DNA of 64,000 nt, from NCBI GenBank assembly GCA_021292165.1, contig CM037877.1:105895858-105959857 (forward strand), read 5' to 3'. The notes beneath the pieces were generated by a model. That model made no database searches, had not been told where the DNA came from, and saw nothing but the letters and a program-made list of their open reading frames with translations. The stretch is from Shinisaurus crocodilurus (lineage: Eukaryota; Chordata; Lepidosauria; Squamata; Shinisauridae). Of the stretch, positions 62,153 through 64,000 are shown piece after piece. The translations under genes were made by a program, and so were the position numbers. Each line of letters begins with the position of its first letter. Position 1 is the stretch's first letter.

Positions 62153-64000
62153 TTGAAAGCAGGGGTTTTAACATTAGATATTTTCAAGGCCTTTGATTGG
62201 GTGGAATGGCCAGCATTAAAGAGGATAATAAAAACTATGGGGTTTGGTGAAAAGTTTCGAGGAGTTATTGATCAATTATATGCTCAAAATGTGACGTCAG
62301 TTGTAGTAAATGATGGTATAATGGATCAAATTTTTCTAGGCCAAGGTACCAGACAGGGCTGTCCCCTTTCCCCAATCTTATTTGTGTTAGTTATGGAGGT
62401 TTTGGCAAATGTAGTTAGAGAGGATAATAATTTAAAAGGGATAGGGATAAAGGATAAGAAAAAATTAATCTTTTTGCAGATGATATTTTGTTAACAATTG
62501 AAAATCCCATGGAAGTGATGGATAGGCTAGAGAATCATTTAAAGGAGTTTAGGGATGTTACGGGGTTGCAAGTAAATTGGGATAAATCTGAGATTATGTT
62601 GTTTAATTATAGTAAAATAGAGGAGCTAGAAGGGATTAAAAAAAGATCAAATATTAAGGTAAAAAGTATAATTAAATATTTAGGTATAGATATTTTAAAA
62701 GAGCTAGAAAAAATAGGAGAACAAAATTTTAGAAAGTTAAAGAATGAGGTAAAAAAAAAGATAGAGGAATATAAAAAAATTGGTCTTTCACGGTTTGGTA
62801 GAATAGCTTTGATAAAAATGAAGATATTACCAAAGATAATTTTTTTATTTAGAATGATACCAAGTTGTTTATCAGAGAAAGAAATTAAGGAATGGCAAGC
62901 AATAATTAATAATTTTTGTAACGGGGGAAAAAAGGTGAGGATTACTAAGAGTAAATGGTATAAATCCCAAAAAGAAGGTGGGCTTGGCCTTCCTAATATC
63001 AAGTGGTATTATATAGCTAATCAGTTGAGGTTTATAATGGACATTTTAGTTAAGAAGAATATTTTGTGGTTAGAAATAGAAACGGAGGAAATAGAAATTG
63101 GGATGGAAAAATTTTTATTTTAAAAAAAAAAACTAATAGTAGGGTAAAAAGAATAGAAAATCCCTTCTTGAAAAATATGGTAGGGATTTGGAATAGTAAT
63201 AGACAGATTTTTATACCAGGGATATCCCCGTTAATTCCAGTGGTAGCAATGGAGGACTTTCCAGAAAATGCACAGCATTGGGAAGCTATATTTAGGGAAA
63301 ATAAGGTTATCAAATTAATGGATTGGATGGGAAAAATTGAGACTAGAAAACAAATATCTGAAATGATTGGGCCAGGTAGAAGTTCATGGTTAAATTTAAT
63401 GCAATTAGATCAGTGGACCAAGAAATGGAAGAAGAGAAATGAGCATGAGAGAGAGCTTACTGGATTTGAAAAGAAAATGTTGTCTAGAGAACTTATAGAA
63501 GGGAATGTTTCTTCCAGAGGGTTAACTAAGGAGATATATAAAATGTTTCAGAGGATTGAAGCGAAAAAAGATAACCTTAAGATGATATGGGAAATGGAAT
63601 TTGAGGAGGAGATATCGAATGTGGGGTGGAGAAATATTTGGGGCAGACGTATATTAAGAAATATGTCAGTAAGGATAAAAGAGAATTTTTTTAAAACTGT
63701 TTGGAGATGATATCTGACTCCAGTAAGATTAAACAAAATAGATAGTAATTGTGCTCCATTGTGTTGGAGAGGATGTCAGGAACTTGGTACTTATGGTCAT
63801 ATGTGGTGGAGTTGCAAAAGCGTATTGGATTTTTGGAATAAAATTTTTGTAGAAATTTCAGAAATTATTGGCATTAATTTGGAGGTCTGTCCAAAATTAG
63901 CATTGTTATCAATAACGGAGAAACTTTTGTGTTCACAAGAGAAAAAGGAATTAATTGTAAGTTTATTAGCGGCAGGGAGATTATTGATAGCAAGGAATTG
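62152..64000 (+). pseudogene. L1 ORF2, RT catalytic region to C-terminal CCHC, continuing past the window
   Basis: The frame resumes in RT with GVLTLDIFKAFDWVEWPAL (catalytic D), then DQIFLGQGTRQGCPLSPILF. A one-base loss near 62470 shifts frame just before the catalytic box, which reads FADDILLTIENP in the next frame. The thumb and linker run open to 63121 (VTGLQVNWDKSEIM, then KYLGIDI, SRFGRIALIKMKILPKI, KEGGLGLPNIKWYY). A second frame change lies in or near the A run at 63122-63132. The third segment runs to a TGA at 63708, probably from TGG. Beyond it a CCHC cluster is readable (CWRGCQELGTYGHMWWSC, spacing C-x3-C-x7-H-x4-C, about 63757-63810). Coding-like sequence continues to the window edge. 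All lesions are single changes, so the copy decayed recently. Confidence 0.92.

Larger units (their letters stand above)
54577..64000 (+). mobile_element. L1 LINE, 5' end present, runs off the window, split by a CR1
   Basis: It begins at a G run followed by GCGGAGCCACGCTGG. A short 5' UTR (about 235 bp) leads to ORF1, then a 680-bp low-complexity spacer, then ORF2. Excluding the 3.8-kb CR1 at 58349-62152, about 5.6 kb of L1 is visible. A full 5' start is uncommon among L1 copies, because most are 5'-truncated. The 3' end and target duplication lie beyond 64000, so completeness cannot be confirmed. Confidence 0.92.

Noticed and set aside
1..64000. CRISPR arrays, bacterial operons or phage genes
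   Set aside because: No spaced direct repeats of the right kind, no Shine-Dalgarno-led gene runs. All features fit vertebrate nuclear DNA.
1..64000. Endogenous retrovirus or other integrated virus
   Set aside because: All RT sequences seen are non-LTR type with endonuclease partners. No gag, protease, integrase, envelope or LTR pair was recognised.

Overview
This window looks like gene-poor nuclear DNA of a squamate reptile, probably a lizard. The reasons are: no convincing host exon; abundant CR1, L1 and L2-like LINEs; many copies of a tRNA-derived SINE of the Sauria/Squam1 type ending in an AATA-rich tail; and many short hAT-like inverted-repeat elements and microsatellites. I cannot name the species. 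Nearly every long reading frame that makes sense belongs to a retrotransposon. Host genes, tRNA genes and CRISPR arrays were not seen.

Layout. 1-1162 is the 3' part of a CR1 LINE (+). From about 1.2 to 11.5 kb the DNA is intergenic, with microsatellites, a hAT-like element (5819-6182), a Penelope-like fragment with a hammerhead-like core (6420-6540), a 5S rRNA/CR1 chimeric SINE (7734-7866), tRNA-derived SINEs and a foldback element (9598-9801). At 11521-14145 an old CR1 of a second subfamily sits inside a tRNA-derived SINE. From 14 to 39 kb there is a mosaic of SINEs, palindromic hAT-like MITEs (several with exact 8-bp target duplications), two dispersed repeat families, a CpG-rich foldback (31988-32360) and a 51-bp-arm hairpin (37610-37726). 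At 39429-41446 one LINE 3' end appears to be inserted in another (both -). From 41.5 to 54.5 kb the SINE/MITE mosaic continues.

The right end (54577-64000) is the most structured part. It is an L1 (+) with an apparently complete 5' end, carrying ORF1, a low-complexity inter-ORF spacer and ORF2 (APE endonuclease, RT, C-terminal CCHC), and it runs off the window. Single-hit lesions break both ORFs. Inside its RT domain lies a 3.8-kb CR1 (-, 58349-62152) with an uninterrupted 956-residue ORF2 and most of ORF1, including a complete SGNH esterase domain. The L1 reading frame rejoins across the CR1 with essentially no added or lost bases.

How the parts relate: the CR1 3' end is shared by the intact CR1, the CR1 at 1-1162 and three 5S-headed SINEs, so this CR1 lineage is the natural candidate for the enzyme source that moved those SINEs. 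Nesting gives a partial order of events: SINE before the 11.6-14.0 kb CR1; SINE before the MITE at 51052; SINE before the foldback at 53908; L1 before the intact CR1.
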